A stretch of 50,096 bases of DNA from an uncultured bacterium (lineage in GTDB: Bacteria; Verrucomicrobiota; Kiritimatiellia; RFP12; UBA1067), in contig CACXRO010000033.1 of NCBI GenBank assembly GCA_902770045.1, forward strand, positions 1 to 50,096, in the 5' to 3' direction. How positions within the stretch are numbered: the stretch's first letter is position 1; each line of letters starts with the position of its first letter. The notes beneath the pieces are model-generated. The model had not been told where the DNA came from, ran no database searches, and worked only from the letters and a program-made list of their open reading frames with translations. Shown here in pieces: positions 16,224 to 25,096 of this stretch. A program made the translations under genes and the position numbers.

Positions 16224-19200
16224 CTATTCCGCCTTGGGGGCCGCCTTCACTTCCGCCTCCTGGGCGGTGAGTTCGTTGACCTTGAGCTCGCGGCCGGACG
16301 GGGTGATGAGGCGTCCGGTGACGAACACGAGCAGGTTGCGCTTCTTCGTCATCTCAGCGTGCGAGCGGAAGAGCCGGCCGATGAACGGCAGGTCGCCGAG
16401 GAACGGCACCTTGTCGTCCATCGCCTTGCGCTCCTCGGTGATGAGGCCGCCCATGACCACGGTCGAACCCGGGGTGATCGAGACCTTGGACTCGATCGAG
16501 CGGACGTGGAAGAAGGGCTGCTCCATCGGAGCATCGTAATAGGTGAGGTTGTCGCCGGAGTCGGCGAGCTTCTGGAGCGCGGCATCGGCGGAGTCCATGG
16601 CGGTCTGGGCGAGCGCGGCCTTGGTGGCGGTCGGGATCGCGGTGCCGAGCGAGGTGAAGATCTCGCTGAGGCCGGTGAAGATCTCGCCGAGACCCTCGAA
16701 GTTCTGGAGCGAGCTGTTGCCGGTGAACGGAATCTTCATGCCGTAGTTCTTCCAGATCGGCTCGTCGACGACCTGGGGCTTGAGCTCGAGGTCGATGGAG
16801 CCGCCGTTGGCCTCGGAGTAGGTCGGGGTGACGTCGAGGATGACGCCGACTTCGCGCATGGTGAAGTTCTGGGGCTCGACGACGGCGAGGATGGCCGACT
16901 GGGAGCCGCCGCTGGAGTGGGACGAGGAGGACGAGCTCGACTGGAGCTGCACGTCGTAGTCCTGCGGGTAGATGAACTCGGTGACGACCTTGATGACGGC
17001 CTGCTGGCCGGACTGGGTGACGACCTTCGGGGCGGAGAGGAGGTCGGTGTCGCTGCGCTGCGCGAGCATGTGGAGGATCATCGAGAGGTCCGCGTCGCCG
17101 AGGAAGGCGTTGAAGCGCATGAACTGGTCGTTGGTGCTCTTGCCCTCGCCGGAGATGTGGTTGCCCTCGGTGGAGAGGTAGCGGCTGCCGTTGCCGTAGT
17201 CGGAAGTGCCACCGAAGGCGTTGATGCCGATCTGCTTCTTGCCCCAACGCGGAGTGGTGGGCTCGCCGAAGGCGCCCTTGTACTCGCCCTTGTAGACCCG
17301 CTCCCGGATCTCCGGGGTGTCAAGGCGCTGCCAGGCGGTGGAGGTCTTGCCGGGCTCGACGGTGGTGGTGACGGTGTTGATGGTGCCGTCGGCGTTGTAG
17401 GTATAGCTCTGGGTGGTCGGGCCGGCCTGCGTGGTGGAGACCCAGTCGGCGTCATGCAGGCCGATCCACTTGCCGACGTGGCGGCCGAGGCCGAAGGTGT
17501 AGTTGTCGTTGAGGATCCACTCGAAGCCGAGGGAGTTGAGGTCCTCCTGCGAGACCTCGACGAAGCGGGTCTCGATCTCGATGAGCTGCGGCTGGCCGCC
17601 AAGCTCGTCGAGCACCTTCTCGAACTCGGCGAGGTTCTCGCGGGTGTTGCGCACGTAGAGCTTGCCGAGCGACTTGATGTGCTTGATGGAGGAGCCCTCG
17701 GGCCACTTGACGCCCATCTCCTCGAAGAACGCCTTCCAGTCCTGGTCGGGCGCGGGCTCGGCGTTCTGGTTCCGGCTGGAGTTGTTGCTGGCGCCGAAGC
17801 TGTCGCGCATGGTCTTGATCTCGTCGGACGCGGAGGAGACGCGCTCGATGAACGACTCGGGCACGTTGTACTTGCGCGCGAGGATCTCGGCGGTGGACAT
17901 GTCCTTGTGCATCACCATGACGATGGAGCCGCGGACGATGAACTTGTAGTCCACGGAGTCGCAGACGAGCTTCAGCGCCTCGTAGAAGGAGATGTTGTTC
18001 GCGGAGATGGTGGGGATCGGGGCGAGGCCGTGGGTGTTCTGGGCGGACTCGTCCTCCTCGCCGGTGGAGGAGAAGTCGTTGGCCTCTTCGGCGGAGTTGT
18101 CGGTGGCGGCGGCCAGCTGCTCCCGCGGGCGGAGGTAGAAGTTGAAGCCGCGGCGCTCGGGCGGGAGGTCGGGGTTGTCGTAGTCCTTCGACGCCTGGAT
18201 GAAGAACTGCACCGCGTCCATGATCGTGGCCGGCGGGTTGAACTTGATCTCCGGCAGGCGGATCTTCTTCATGCGCTCGATGATCTCCTGCTCGGTGGTG
18301 CGCTCGGGGTCGTCGCCGGCCGAGGACTTCACCGTCTCGGCGGCGCCTTCGCCGAGGGAGACGGCGTTGGGCGCGTAGACCGGGCGCCACGCCTCGTCGA
18401 CGTCGGCGATCATCCCGTCGCGCGCGGCGACGCGCTCTTGCTTGAGCACCTTGTCGCGGCGGGCGATGATCGCCTTCCGCAGGCGAATCGCCTCGGTGTT
18501 GTACTTGTCGTTGACGAGGACGGTCTCCACTTCCTCGAGCGCCTTGTCCATGTCGCCGACCGCAAGGTGGTGGGTGCTGCGCCGCAGGAGGCGGCGGATG
18601 TGCTCGCGGGAGAGCTTGTAGTCGGCGTCGTTGCGGCGGTGGTGGTTCGCCGCGGCCGCCGCGGGATCCGCGGCGGACGAGACGACGGGGCCTTCGGCCT
18701 TCCAGCTCTCCATCAGGCGGCGGGCCTTCGGGTGGCCGCGGTCGATCGCCTTCTGCAGGTGCTCGAACGCCTGCTCGTTCTGGCCGAGCGCGCGCTCCTG
18801 CTTCGCCGCGCGGAGGAACGCCTCGCCGGAGCCCTGCACGCACTCCTTGCGCAGGTTCTTGTTCGCGGGGCTGTCGCCCAGCAGCTTCTCGGCGGTGGAG
18901 TAGTGGCGCTCGGCGTCGAGGTACTCCTCCTCCTTCATGCAGGCGCGGGCGGCATCAATCTCGCGCCGAGCCTGGAGGTCGCGCTGCATACGGCGGTTGG
19001 TCTCGGTGGTGACGATGTTGTCGAGGAGCTCGTCCATTTCGGCGTTGGAGGTTTTGGGCTCGGCGGCGGGCTCATCAGCGGCTGAAGCCGCTGGCTCCGA
19101 TACAGGCTCTTCGGCGGGGGTCGGCTCTTCGGCGGCGGGCTCTTCGGACACTGGCGCCGGCTCCTCAGCGGCAGGCTCTTCCGCGGCAGGCGTTTCGACC

Positions 19201-19553
19201 GCAGGCTCTTCCGTAGCTGGCGCCGGTTCCTCATCGGCTGGCGCTTCCGCAGCAGGCGCTTCGGTTGCAGGTTCTTCTGCTGCGGCGGGCTCTTCGGCCG
19301 CTGGCGCCGGTTCCTCAGCAGCTAGCGCTTCGGCGGCTGGCTCTTTCGCAACGGGCGCCGGTTCCTCGACTGCGGGCGCTGGCTCTTCCGCAACTGCGGG
19401 CGCTTCGGCAGCGGGGGCTGTCTCCGCGGGCTTCGCGGCTGCATTCTCGGCGGCCGGATTATCCGACTCGAGGTCGTTCAGCAACGCGTCGAGATCGTCT
19501 TGCGCCGATGCGAACCGGGCGCAGGAGACAAGGGCGACGTTCATGTTCGTCAT
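16224..19553 (-). CDS. Amuc_1098-like secretin, outer-membrane pilus-like channel
   Basis: 1109 residues. About residues 28-165 are an Ala-Glu-Pro low-complexity stretch of EEPA repeats. Then come TPR-like helices (AFEHLQKAIDRGHPKARRL, DMDKALEEVETVL), STN/N-type domains (ISFYEALKLVCDSVDYKFIV), and a secretin domain with LLSAPKVVTQSGQ, VGVILDVTPTYSE, and the signature VVMGGLITE followed by PFLGDLPFIGRLFRS. It forms a multimeric outer-membrane pore. The start is odd: ATG at 19553 gives only about 17 residues before ASAQDD, no basic n-region, and a TAG lies three codons upstream. The stretch LVSC resembles a lipobox but is very close to the N-terminus. It has its own promoter. Confidence 0.92.
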   Translation of the reverse strand: MTNMNVALVSCARFASAQDDLDALLNDLESDNPAAENAAAKPAETAPAAEAPAVAEEPAPAVEEPAPVAKEPAAEALAAEEPAPAAEEPAAAEEPATEAPAAEAPADEEPAPATEEPAVETPAAEEPAAEEPAPVSEEPAAEEPTPAEEPVSEPAASAADEPAAEPKTSNAEMDELLDNIVTTETNRRMQRDLQARREIDAARACMKEEEYLDAERHYSTAEKLLGDSPANKNLRKECVQGSGEAFLRAAKQERALGQNEQAFEHLQKAIDRGHPKARRLMESWKAEGPVVSSAADPAAAAANHHRRNDADYKLSREHIRRLLRRSTHHLAVGDMDKALEEVETVLVNDKYNTEAIRLRKAIIARRDKVLKQERVAARDGMIADVDEAWRPVYAPNAVSLGEGAAETVKSSAGDDPERTTEQEIIERMKKIRLPEIKFNPPATIMDAVQFFIQASKDYDNPDLPPERRGFNFYLRPREQLAAATDNSAEEANDFSSTGEEDESAQNTHGLAPIPTISANNISFYEALKLVCDSVDYKFIVRGSIVMVMHKDMSTAEILARKYNVPESFIERVSSASDEIKTMRDSFGASNNSSRNQNAEPAPDQDWKAFFEEMGVKWPEGSSIKHIKSLGKLYVRNTRENLAEFEKVLDELGGQPQLIEIETRFVEVSQEDLNSLGFEWILNDNYTFGLGRHVGKWIGLHDADWVSTTQAGPTTQSYTYNADGTINTVTTTVEPGKTSTAWQRLDTPEIRERVYKGEYKGAFGEPTTPRWGKKQIGINAFGGTSDYGNGSRYLSTEGNHISGEGKSTNDQFMRFNAFLGDADLSMILHMLAQRSDTDLLSAPKVVTQSGQQAVIKVVTEFIYPQDYDVQLQSSSSSSSHSSGGSQSAILAVVEPQNFTMREVGVILDVTPTYSEANGGSIDLELKPQVVDEPIWKNYGMKIPFTGNSSLQNFEGLGEIFTGLSEIFTSLGTAIPTATKAALAQTAMDSADAALQKLADSGDNLTYYDAPMEQPFFHVRSIESKVSITPGSTVVMGGLITEERKAMDDKVPFLGDLPFIGRLFRSHAEMTKKRNLLVFVTGRLITPSGRELKVNELTAQEAEVKAAPKAE

Positions 19554-19585
19554 TGCTACTGCCTATTCCTTGGGTAAGTGAAAGA

Positions 19586-19614
19586 ATTATACACTATTTC
19601 GGTGAATCATTCAA
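19586..19614 (-). promoter_or_regulatory. Promoter of the secretin gene, overlapping the previous stop codon
   Basis: On the minus strand TTGAAT (19609-19614), a 17-nt spacer, TATAAT (19586-19591). The -35 lies across the last codons and start of the stop codon of the 1099-like gene. Predicted transcript start is about 27 nt before the secretin ATG. It breaks an otherwise overlapping five-gene operon and allows separate control of the pore and the 34-bp-distant InlB-repeat gene. Confidence 0.72.
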
Positions 19615-20716
19615 GGGCGTCCAGGGTTCTTTTGCGTCCCTTCGCGACTTCCTCGAAAGTGACTTTGGCGCCCTTGCCGACGGCCTTGATGTCGGTCACC
19701 TTGAACTTGGCGCCGCTCAAGTCGATCGTCTCGCCCGGCACCACCTTGAAGGTGACGGCGCCGTTGCGCTCGTAGGAGAGCGTGGCCTGGATGTCGATTG
19801 GCGCGAACTTGAGGTTCTTGGTGCCGCCGGCCTGGACGACGAGCGTGACCTGCTTGTGGTCGCTCTCGCGCTCGACGACGGCCTCGGAGACGTCGACGGG
19901 CTTCTTGAGGCTGCTGCCCTTTATCTCGCGCATCACGGTCTTGGGCTCGTACTTGACGAGCTTGTAGCCGTAGGAGCCGATCGGCTCGCCCACGAGCGCG
20001 GTGACGGTGGCGCCGACGCGGCCGTACTCGTCCTTGCGCTTGGGGTCGAAGAACTCGAGCCGCCAGCCGCTGGGGATCTTGTTGGCCTTGCGGAAGGCGA
20101 ACGGCAGATATGTCTCGTTGAGCGGCAGGACGACCTTAAGCGAGTCGAGGTAGTCCGGGTGGGAGTTGCGGTCGTTGGGGTCGGTCTTCGCCTGGTACTC
20201 CTCGAGGTTGGTGAAGCCGTCGCCGTCGTTGTCGGCGTTGGCGTCGGCGGCGTCGGCGGGGTTGAGCTTGTTGAGCTTCTCCCACTTGTCGGGCAGTCCG
20301 TCGCCGTCGCCGTCGAAGGCGACCTGCTTCTCGGTCTCCTGCTTCTTCTGGCAGAACGGGCAGACCTCAAGTCCGCCGGGGATGGCTTTCGCGCAGTCGG
20401 GGTTGATGCACTTGACGCGGCGCTCGCTGGCGAGGAAGCTCTCCTTGTCGGCGGGGACGTCGTCCACCGTCGTCGGCTTCTTGGCAACGCGCATGGCGAC
20501 GCCGAACTCGGTGAAGTCGGGCTCCTTGACGCCGGTCTCGGCGGGCTTGAGGCGGTCGACCTCGGCGGCGGCATCGGCGGCGGCGGCATCGGGGTCGAGG
20601 CCGAGCTTGGTGACGAAGAACGCCGCGGCGCCGACAAGCGCGAGCGCGCCGACGGCGGCTACGATCCAGTCGTAGTGGGCGGATATGAAGTTCTCCTTGC
20701 CGGAACGGGAAATCAT
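19607..20716 (-). CDS. Amuc_1099-like pilus-system protein with zinc-ribbon and calcium-binding repeats
   Basis: 369 residues. A single membrane helix (17-39) near the N-terminus leaves most of the protein in the periplasm. Cys103, 108, 119 and 122 form a possible zinc ribbon. Residues 135-180 hold two thrombospondin type 3-like calcium loops (DGDGDGLPDKWE and DNDGDGFTNLEEY). The rest is beta-rich. It lies between the 1100-like gene and the secretin gene, matching the Amuc_1099 position. ATG overlaps the TGA of the previous gene (ATGA). Likely part of the inner-membrane-periplasm bridge of the secretin complex. Family call from context plus features, not from an alignment. Confidence 0.78.
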   Translation of the reverse strand: MISRSGKENFISAHYDWIVAAVGALALVGAAAFFVTKLGLDPDAAAADAAAEVDRLKPAETGVKEPDFTEFGVAMRVAKKPTTVDDVPADKESFLASERRVKCINPDCAKAIPGGLEVCPFCQKKQETEKQVAFDGDGDGLPDKWEKLNKLNPADAADANADNDGDGFTNLEEYQAKTDPNDRNSHPDYLDSLKVVLPLNETYLPFAFRKANKIPSGWRLEFFDPKRKDEYGRVGATVTALVGEPIGSYGYKLVKYEPKTVMREIKGSSLKKPVDVSEAVVERESDHKQVTLVVQAGGTKNLKFAPIDIQATLSYERNGAVTFKVVPGETIDLSGAKFKVTDIKAVGKGAKVTFEEVAKGRKRTLDALE

Positions 20717-21747
20717 TTCTTCTCCTCCTCCTCTTCATGTTCGCCGGCGGCGAGGGTGCCGAAGTCGCGCACGGTCAGCTTGAGCGTGACCGAGAGCGGG
20801 GTGGCGAGGGCGGGGTCGGTGACGACGCCCTGGCGGATGGCGGCCTCGCGCGGCGACTCGGCCTTCTTCTCCTCGGCCGCCTCTGACTCGCCGCGGCGCG
20901 AGCGGCGCGAGCGGCGTGACGACGCGGCGGGCGCGTCCTTCTTCTCCTGGGCGTCGAACGCCTCCTTGACGTCGTCCTTGGCGCGGGCGAAGGAGAAGTC
21001 GTCGACCGTCACGAAGCGGTCGCAGACGCCGAACGCGTTGACGACGCGGACGAACGCGGCTGGCGAGGCGGTGAACTGGAGGGTGTACCTCTCGACCAGC
21101 TCCTTCGGCCCCTCGGCGCCGCCCGCCTTCGAGTCCTTGCGCTTGGGCTTCTTCTGCCCCTTGCGCGGCTCGGGCTTCTTCTCCGGCTCGGGCGCGGCGG
21201 CGCTGAACTCGACGGCGGTGAGCTCGCCGACGCCGGCCTTGGCGAGCTCCTCGACGAAGAAGGTGACGTCGTCCCACTGCCGCTGGAGCTTCGGAAGCTG
21301 CGCCTCGGGCGGCAGCTTGCCGTCGAGGATGTACTCGCGGAAGGCGCCGAACGGGAAGCCGGGCTTGACGATGGCGCCGTCGACGGAGCCGGGCAGCGCG
21401 GAGAGGCGCTTCGCCTCGGCGAGCAGGAGCTCCTTGAACGCGGCCGGGGTGGTCGGGTCGAACTTGCGGTCGCCGCGCGCGGCGAGGCGCGCGGCCTCGT
21501 CCCGCCACTCCTCGAAGCGCTCGCGGTTGGCGTCGATGGCCTTGACGCTCGCGGCGCAGGGGTAGACGGCCTTGCGCGAGAGGCTGGCGGCCTTGGCGAC
21601 CACGCTGTCGAGCCCTTCGCCGGAGTCGCCGCCGTCGCGCGCCTCGGAAACGGCGGACCACGACCGCCAGGCGAGGAACGCCGCCGCCAGCGCCGCGACA
21701 CCGATTACGCCGCCCACGGCGGCCAGCACGATCTTCGACTTGTTCAT
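20713..21747 (-). CDS. Amuc_1100-like pilus-like protein
   Basis: 344 residues. N-terminal membrane helix at about 5-27, an alpha-helical stalk, then a PilO-like two-subdomain fold. Several stretches line up with the Akkermansia Amuc_1100 protein I remember: TPAAFKELL corresponds to TPTAFQNEL, FVEELAKAGVGEL to LVNKLAECGLSKF, and a second block around VVNAFGVCDRFVTVDDF. An internal basic stretch (KKPEPRKGQKKPKRKDSK) and a Ser-Arg run near the C-terminus are insertions. It overlaps both neighbours by ATGA. Amuc_1100 is a surface-exposed protein known to interact with host signalling; whether this one does is unknown. Confidence 0.78.
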   Translation of the reverse strand: MNKSKIVLAAVGGVIGVAALAAAFLAWRSWSAVSEARDGGDSGEGLDSVVAKAASLSRKAVYPCAASVKAIDANRERFEEWRDEAARLAARGDRKFDPTTPAAFKELLLAEAKRLSALPGSVDGAIVKPGFPFGAFREYILDGKLPPEAQLPKLQRQWDDVTFFVEELAKAGVGELTAVEFSAAAPEPEKKPEPRKGQKKPKRKDSKAGGAEGPKELVERYTLQFTASPAAFVRVVNAFGVCDRFVTVDDFSFARAKDDVKEAFDAQEKKDAPAASSRRSRRSRRGESEAAEEKKAESPREAAIRQGVVTDPALATPLSVTLKLTVRDFGTLAAGEHEEEEEKK

Positions 21748-23360
21748 TTGAACTTGACCTCCAGCGTAAACTGCTCGATCTGCCCGTCGCCGCCCTTGGC
21801 CGCGCCGATGCGCGAGATGTCGAGGATCTTCACCTCTTCGGCGGCGCCCTTGGTCTTGAGGCGGTCGACCACGAACTCGCCGATGGTCTTGCCGGCCGGG
21901 GCCTTGCCCTTGACGCGGTCGATCCAGGCGCGGACGGTGATCCGGCCGTCCTTCCAGCTCTCGATCCACATGCCGTCCAGGAGCGACGCGCGCACCACGT
22001 TGAGCCGGTGCATCGCGCGCGAGCGCTCCAGGAGCGTCGCGCGCAGCCGCTCGGCGTCGACCTGGGCGGTAGCGGCGGCCCTGGTCGCGGCGGTGACCTT
22101 GGCGTCGAAGGAGGAGAGGGAGGAGATGCGCGTGGCGACGGCGTCGCGGCGGGCGGAGATCTCGGCGGCCTCGCGGTCGAACGCGAGCATCAGCAGGACG
22201 AGCGCGGCGACGACCATCGCGCCGCCGGCGGCGAGCACCGGGATGCGCGCCTTCTCGGCGCGGGCGGAGACGATCGACGGCGGCAGCAGGTTGATCTCGA
22301 AGCGGGCGGCGCCGGCCTCGCGCTGCGCCAGCCCGGCGGTGACGCCGAGGAGCGCCGCGTCGGAGGCGAGGGCGTCCGCGTCGACGGCGGGACCGGCGGC
22401 GATGGCCTCGAAGGGGTTGAAGAGCTCCACCTCGATGCCGAGCGACTCGGCGAAGAACTGGTCGGCCTGGGGCAGGAGCGAGGTGCCGCCGGTGAGGTAG
22501 AGCTTCGCCGGGGTGCCGCCCTGCTGCTGGCTGCGGTAGAAGTTGATCGAGCGGGAGATCTCGGCGTTGAGGCGCGTCATCACCGCGCGGCAGACCTTGG
22601 AGACGCGGTCGGCGACCTCGTCCTCGTCCTCGGTGACGCCGCCGACGGAGACGTAGCCCTTCTCGAACTTGACCTGCTCGGCCTCCTCGAGCGAGCAGCC
22701 GAGCGCGGCGGAGATCTCCTTGGTGATCGCGTTGCCGGCGACGGGGATGGAGCGGTTGTAGAGCTTGTCGCCCTCGACGATCACCAGCGAGGTGGTCCGC
22801 GCGCCGATGTCGAGGATGACGAGGCAGCCGTCCGCCTCGTCCGGGCGCGCGGCGCGCACGGCGTTGGTGAGCGCGATCGGCGCGACGTCCACGAGCTCGG
22901 GGCTGAAGCCGGCCGAGGCGACGGCGTCGCAGACGGCCTCGACCTGGTCGACCTTGGCCGCGACGATCATCACCGACTTGTCGCCGCCCTCGGTGTCGCC
23001 CAGCACCTGGCGGTCGCACACCATCTCGTCGATCGGGAACGGGATGTTCTGCTCGATCTCGTTGCGGACCATCTGCTCGAACTTCTCGGTGCCGCCGGCC
23101 ATCGGCACCGCCGCGAACTTCGGGAACACCATCTGCCCGGCGAGCGCGAGGCCCACCTTGCCGGGGCGGATGCCGGTGGTGCGCACGATCTCCATGAGCG
23201 CCGGGGCGAGGATGGTCTCGGCGTTGCCGCCGTCGATCGGCGCCGCCAGCTGGGCGACGCCGTAGCGGAGCAGCGTGAGCGAGCCGCGCGCGGCGCTCTC
23301 GTACTCCGCGAGCGCGACGTTGGTCGCGCCGATGTTGAGGGTGAGGAACTTCTTTGCCAT
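21744..23360 (-). CDS. Amuc_1101-like PilM-PilN fusion, pilus-complex ATPase-fold protein
   Basis: 538 residues. Residues 1-370 are a PilM-type ASKHA fold: LTLNIGATNVALAEYES at the start, ILDIGARTTSLVIVEG, SINFYRSQQQGG, and the adenosine motif YLTGGTSLLPQ. Residues 373-394 are a transmembrane helix, followed by a coiled coil and a PilN-like periplasmic domain to 538. PilM and PilN are separate in type IV pili of Proteobacteria, so this is a fusion. No ATP motor gene is nearby. Separated from the 1102-like gene by 21 bp; stop overlaps the 1100-like ATG. It should be the cytoplasmic foot of the complex. Confidence 0.92.
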   Translation of the reverse strand: MAKKFLTLNIGATNVALAEYESAARGSLTLLRYGVAQLAAPIDGGNAETILAPALMEIVRTTGIRPGKVGLALAGQMVFPKFAAVPMAGGTEKFEQMVRNEIEQNIPFPIDEMVCDRQVLGDTEGGDKSVMIVAAKVDQVEAVCDAVASAGFSPELVDVAPIALTNAVRAARPDEADGCLVILDIGARTTSLVIVEGDKLYNRSIPVAGNAITKEISAALGCSLEEAEQVKFEKGYVSVGGVTEDEDEVADRVSKVCRAVMTRLNAEISRSINFYRSQQQGGTPAKLYLTGGTSLLPQADQFFAESLGIEVELFNPFEAIAAGPAVDADALASDAALLGVTAGLAQREAGAARFEINLLPPSIVSARAEKARIPVLAAGGAMVVAALVLLMLAFDREAAEISARRDAVATRISSLSSFDAKVTAATRAAATAQVDAERLRATLLERSRAMHRLNVVRASLLDGMWIESWKDGRITVRAWIDRVKGKAPAGKTIGEFVVDRLKTKGAAEEVKILDISRIGAAKGGDGQIEQFTLEVKFK

Positions 23361-23381
23361 TGCCGGACTTCTTGGTTGTCG

Positions 23382-24089
23382 TTACTGCGCCACCTGCTCG
23401 TAGTCGTTCGGGAAGACCAGCGCCCAGATGGTCTTGGAGCGGTCGAGGAGGCCCTGGCGGCGCTCGATCATGGGGCTGCCCTCCTTGGTGACGGCGCCCA
23501 TGATCTTCTGGTCGTCCCAGAACTTGGTGTGGGGCGCGATGCCCTTCACCTCGCTCCAGGTGTCGCCGGCGAGCAGCTCGCCGTTCTGGTTGGTGATCTC
23601 GAGGCCCACCGCCTTCGGCTCGCCGAAGCGCTCGAGGCAGCTCGGCGGCAGCACCACGCTCGCGGCGTGGGAGCCCATCGGGATGTTCACGTAGGTCGTG
23701 GCCGCGGTGAAGTAGCTGTAGGGGGCGAGGCCCTCCTTGTTGCCCTTGTTCTCGGTGGCGCTCTTGGTGTCCAGGAGGACGTGCCAGGTGAAGGTGAGCT
23801 GCTCGAGGAACCTCGACCGCTCGGTGCCGAAGGTGTCGTACTTGGTCTCGAGGACGATCCATTTGCGCGGCTTCTTGTAGCACTGGCCAATCAGCGAGGC
23901 ACCGTTGACCGAGGGCGCGGAAAGGCACGCCGCCAGGCCGAGGCGCGGCTCCTGGGCGATGATGATCTTGGCGCCGCGGCCCTGGGTGACCTCGTCGCCG
24001 TCGGCGGCGCGGCGGACTTTCGGCGCGGAAAGCGCGACGGTCGCGGCGAGCGCGGCAATCAGCGCGGCAGAAGCAGTCTTGATGTTCAT
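23382..24089 (-). CDS. Amuc_1102-like secreted pilus-like protein
   Basis: 235 residues. The ATG at 24089 is preceded by AAAGGAA and followed by a clear signal peptide (MNIKTASAALIAALAATVAL, cut near Ser-Ala-Pro); the open frame extends upstream to 24182 but that part lacks signals. The mature protein is beta-rich (FTWHVLLDTKS, YVNIPMGSHAASVVLPPSCL), with three cysteines in about 35 residues or so. It is first of the five-gene pilus-like set, 23 bp after kdsD. The assignment rests on order and general features of the Amuc_1102 family; function is unknown. Confidence 0.72.
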   Translation of the reverse strand: MNIKTASAALIAALAATVALSAPKVRRAADGDEVTQGRGAKIIIAQEPRLGLAACLSAPSVNGASLIGQCYKKPRKWIVLETKYDTFGTERSRFLEQLTFTWHVLLDTKSATENKGNKEGLAPYSYFTAATTYVNIPMGSHAASVVLPPSCLERFGEPKAVGLEITNQNGELLAGDTWSEVKGIAPHTKFWDDQKIMGAVTKEGSPMIERRQGLLDRSKTIWALVFPNDYEQVAQ

Positions 24090-24112
24090 CTTGTCGTTCC
24101 TTTCGCTTGGTG

Positions 24113-25093
24113 CTAAAGCACTTTCATCTTGGGGAGGTCCTGGATGTCCACGAGCCCGACCACCCGGCCGGACGCGTCGCACACCGGCAGGTCGTCGATG
24201 CGCTTCTTCTCGAAGATCTTGAGGAGCTCGGCGGCGTAGGCGTCGTCCCTCACGAAAAGCGGATTCGCGGTCATGTATTTCGAGATGGGCGACGCGAGCG
24301 AAATCGCGCCCCCGCTCATGATCCGGCGGAAGTCGCCGTCGGTGAAGATCCCGGCGAGCCCGCCTTCCGCGTCGATCACCACCGCCGAGCCGCCCTGCGC
24401 CCTGGTCATCGCCATCAGCGCCTCCGTCACCGTAGCCTCAGGGCGGACGAGCGCCAGCCGCTCGCCGGTGCGCATGACGTCGGTCACCTTCATCACCAGC
24501 GCGCGGCCGATCGCCCCGGCGGGATGGTTCATCGCGTAGTCCTCGATCGCGAACTTCTGCGCGTCGATGAGCACCATCGCGAGCGCGTCGCCCATCGCCA
24601 TCGTGGCGGTGGTGGAGTTGGTCGGCGCCATCCCGAACGGGCACGCCTCCCTGCCGCAGGGGATCTCGATGTGCACGTCGCTTAAGGTCGCGAGCGTGGA
24701 GTCCGGCCGGCCGGTCATCGAGATCACCTTGAGCCCGTGGCGACGGATCGCCGGGATGAGGTTGTTCACCTCGGCGGACTCGCCCGAGAAGGAGAGCGCG
24801 AGGAGGATGTCCTTCGCCGACACCATGCCGAGGTCGCCGTGCATCGCCTGCACCGGGTTGAGGACGATCGAGCGCGTCCCGGTCGACGAGAAGATGGCGC
24901 TCATCTTCTCGGCGACGTGCAGGTTCTTGCCGACGCCGGTGACCACCAGGATGCCGCCGCGCGAGGCGCAGTCGAGGATCATCTCGACGGCCCTGACGAA
25001 GGAGTCGCCGACCGAGTCGCGGGTCTTCTCGAGACCCTCGATCTCAATGTCGAAGACTTGCTTCGCGCGCGATAGCATTTGTTCTGGTGTCAT
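24113..25093 (-). CDS. kdsD: Arabinose-5-phosphate isomerase (KdsD/KpsF/GutQ family)
   Basis: 326 residues, family length. An SIS domain has VVTGVGKN, STGTRSIVLNP and QAMHGDLGMVS, followed by LSFSGESAEV; two CBS domains occupy about residues 205-326 (LAGIFTDGDFRR, GRVVGLVDIQDL). Converts ribulose-5-phosphate to arabinose-5-phosphate, the first step of Kdo synthesis for LPS. The 5' side has no Shine-Dalgarno sequence: the 43 bases between pta and the ATG consist almost wholly of a 5 x 8 bp repeat. It precedes the pilus-like set by 23 bp. Confidence 0.94.
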   Translation of the reverse strand: MTPEQMLSRAKQVFDIEIEGLEKTRDSVGDSFVRAVEMILDCASRGGILVVTGVGKNLHVAEKMSAIFSSTGTRSIVLNPVQAMHGDLGMVSAKDILLALSFSGESAEVNNLIPAIRRHGLKVISMTGRPDSTLATLSDVHIEIPCGREACPFGMAPTNSTTATMAMGDALAMVLIDAQKFAIEDYAMNHPAGAIGRALVMKVTDVMRTGERLALVRPEATVTEALMAMTRAQGGSAVVIDAEGGLAGIFTDGDFRRIMSGGAISLASPISKYMTANPLFVRDDAYAAELLKIFEKKRIDDLPVCDASGRVVGLVDIQDLPKMKVL

Positions 25094-25096
25094 GGT

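Noticed and set aside
23382..24182. Upstream-extended start of the 1102-like gene.
   Set aside because: The added 31 residues lie inside the kdsD end and would bury the signal peptide; ATG 24089 has a ribosome site.
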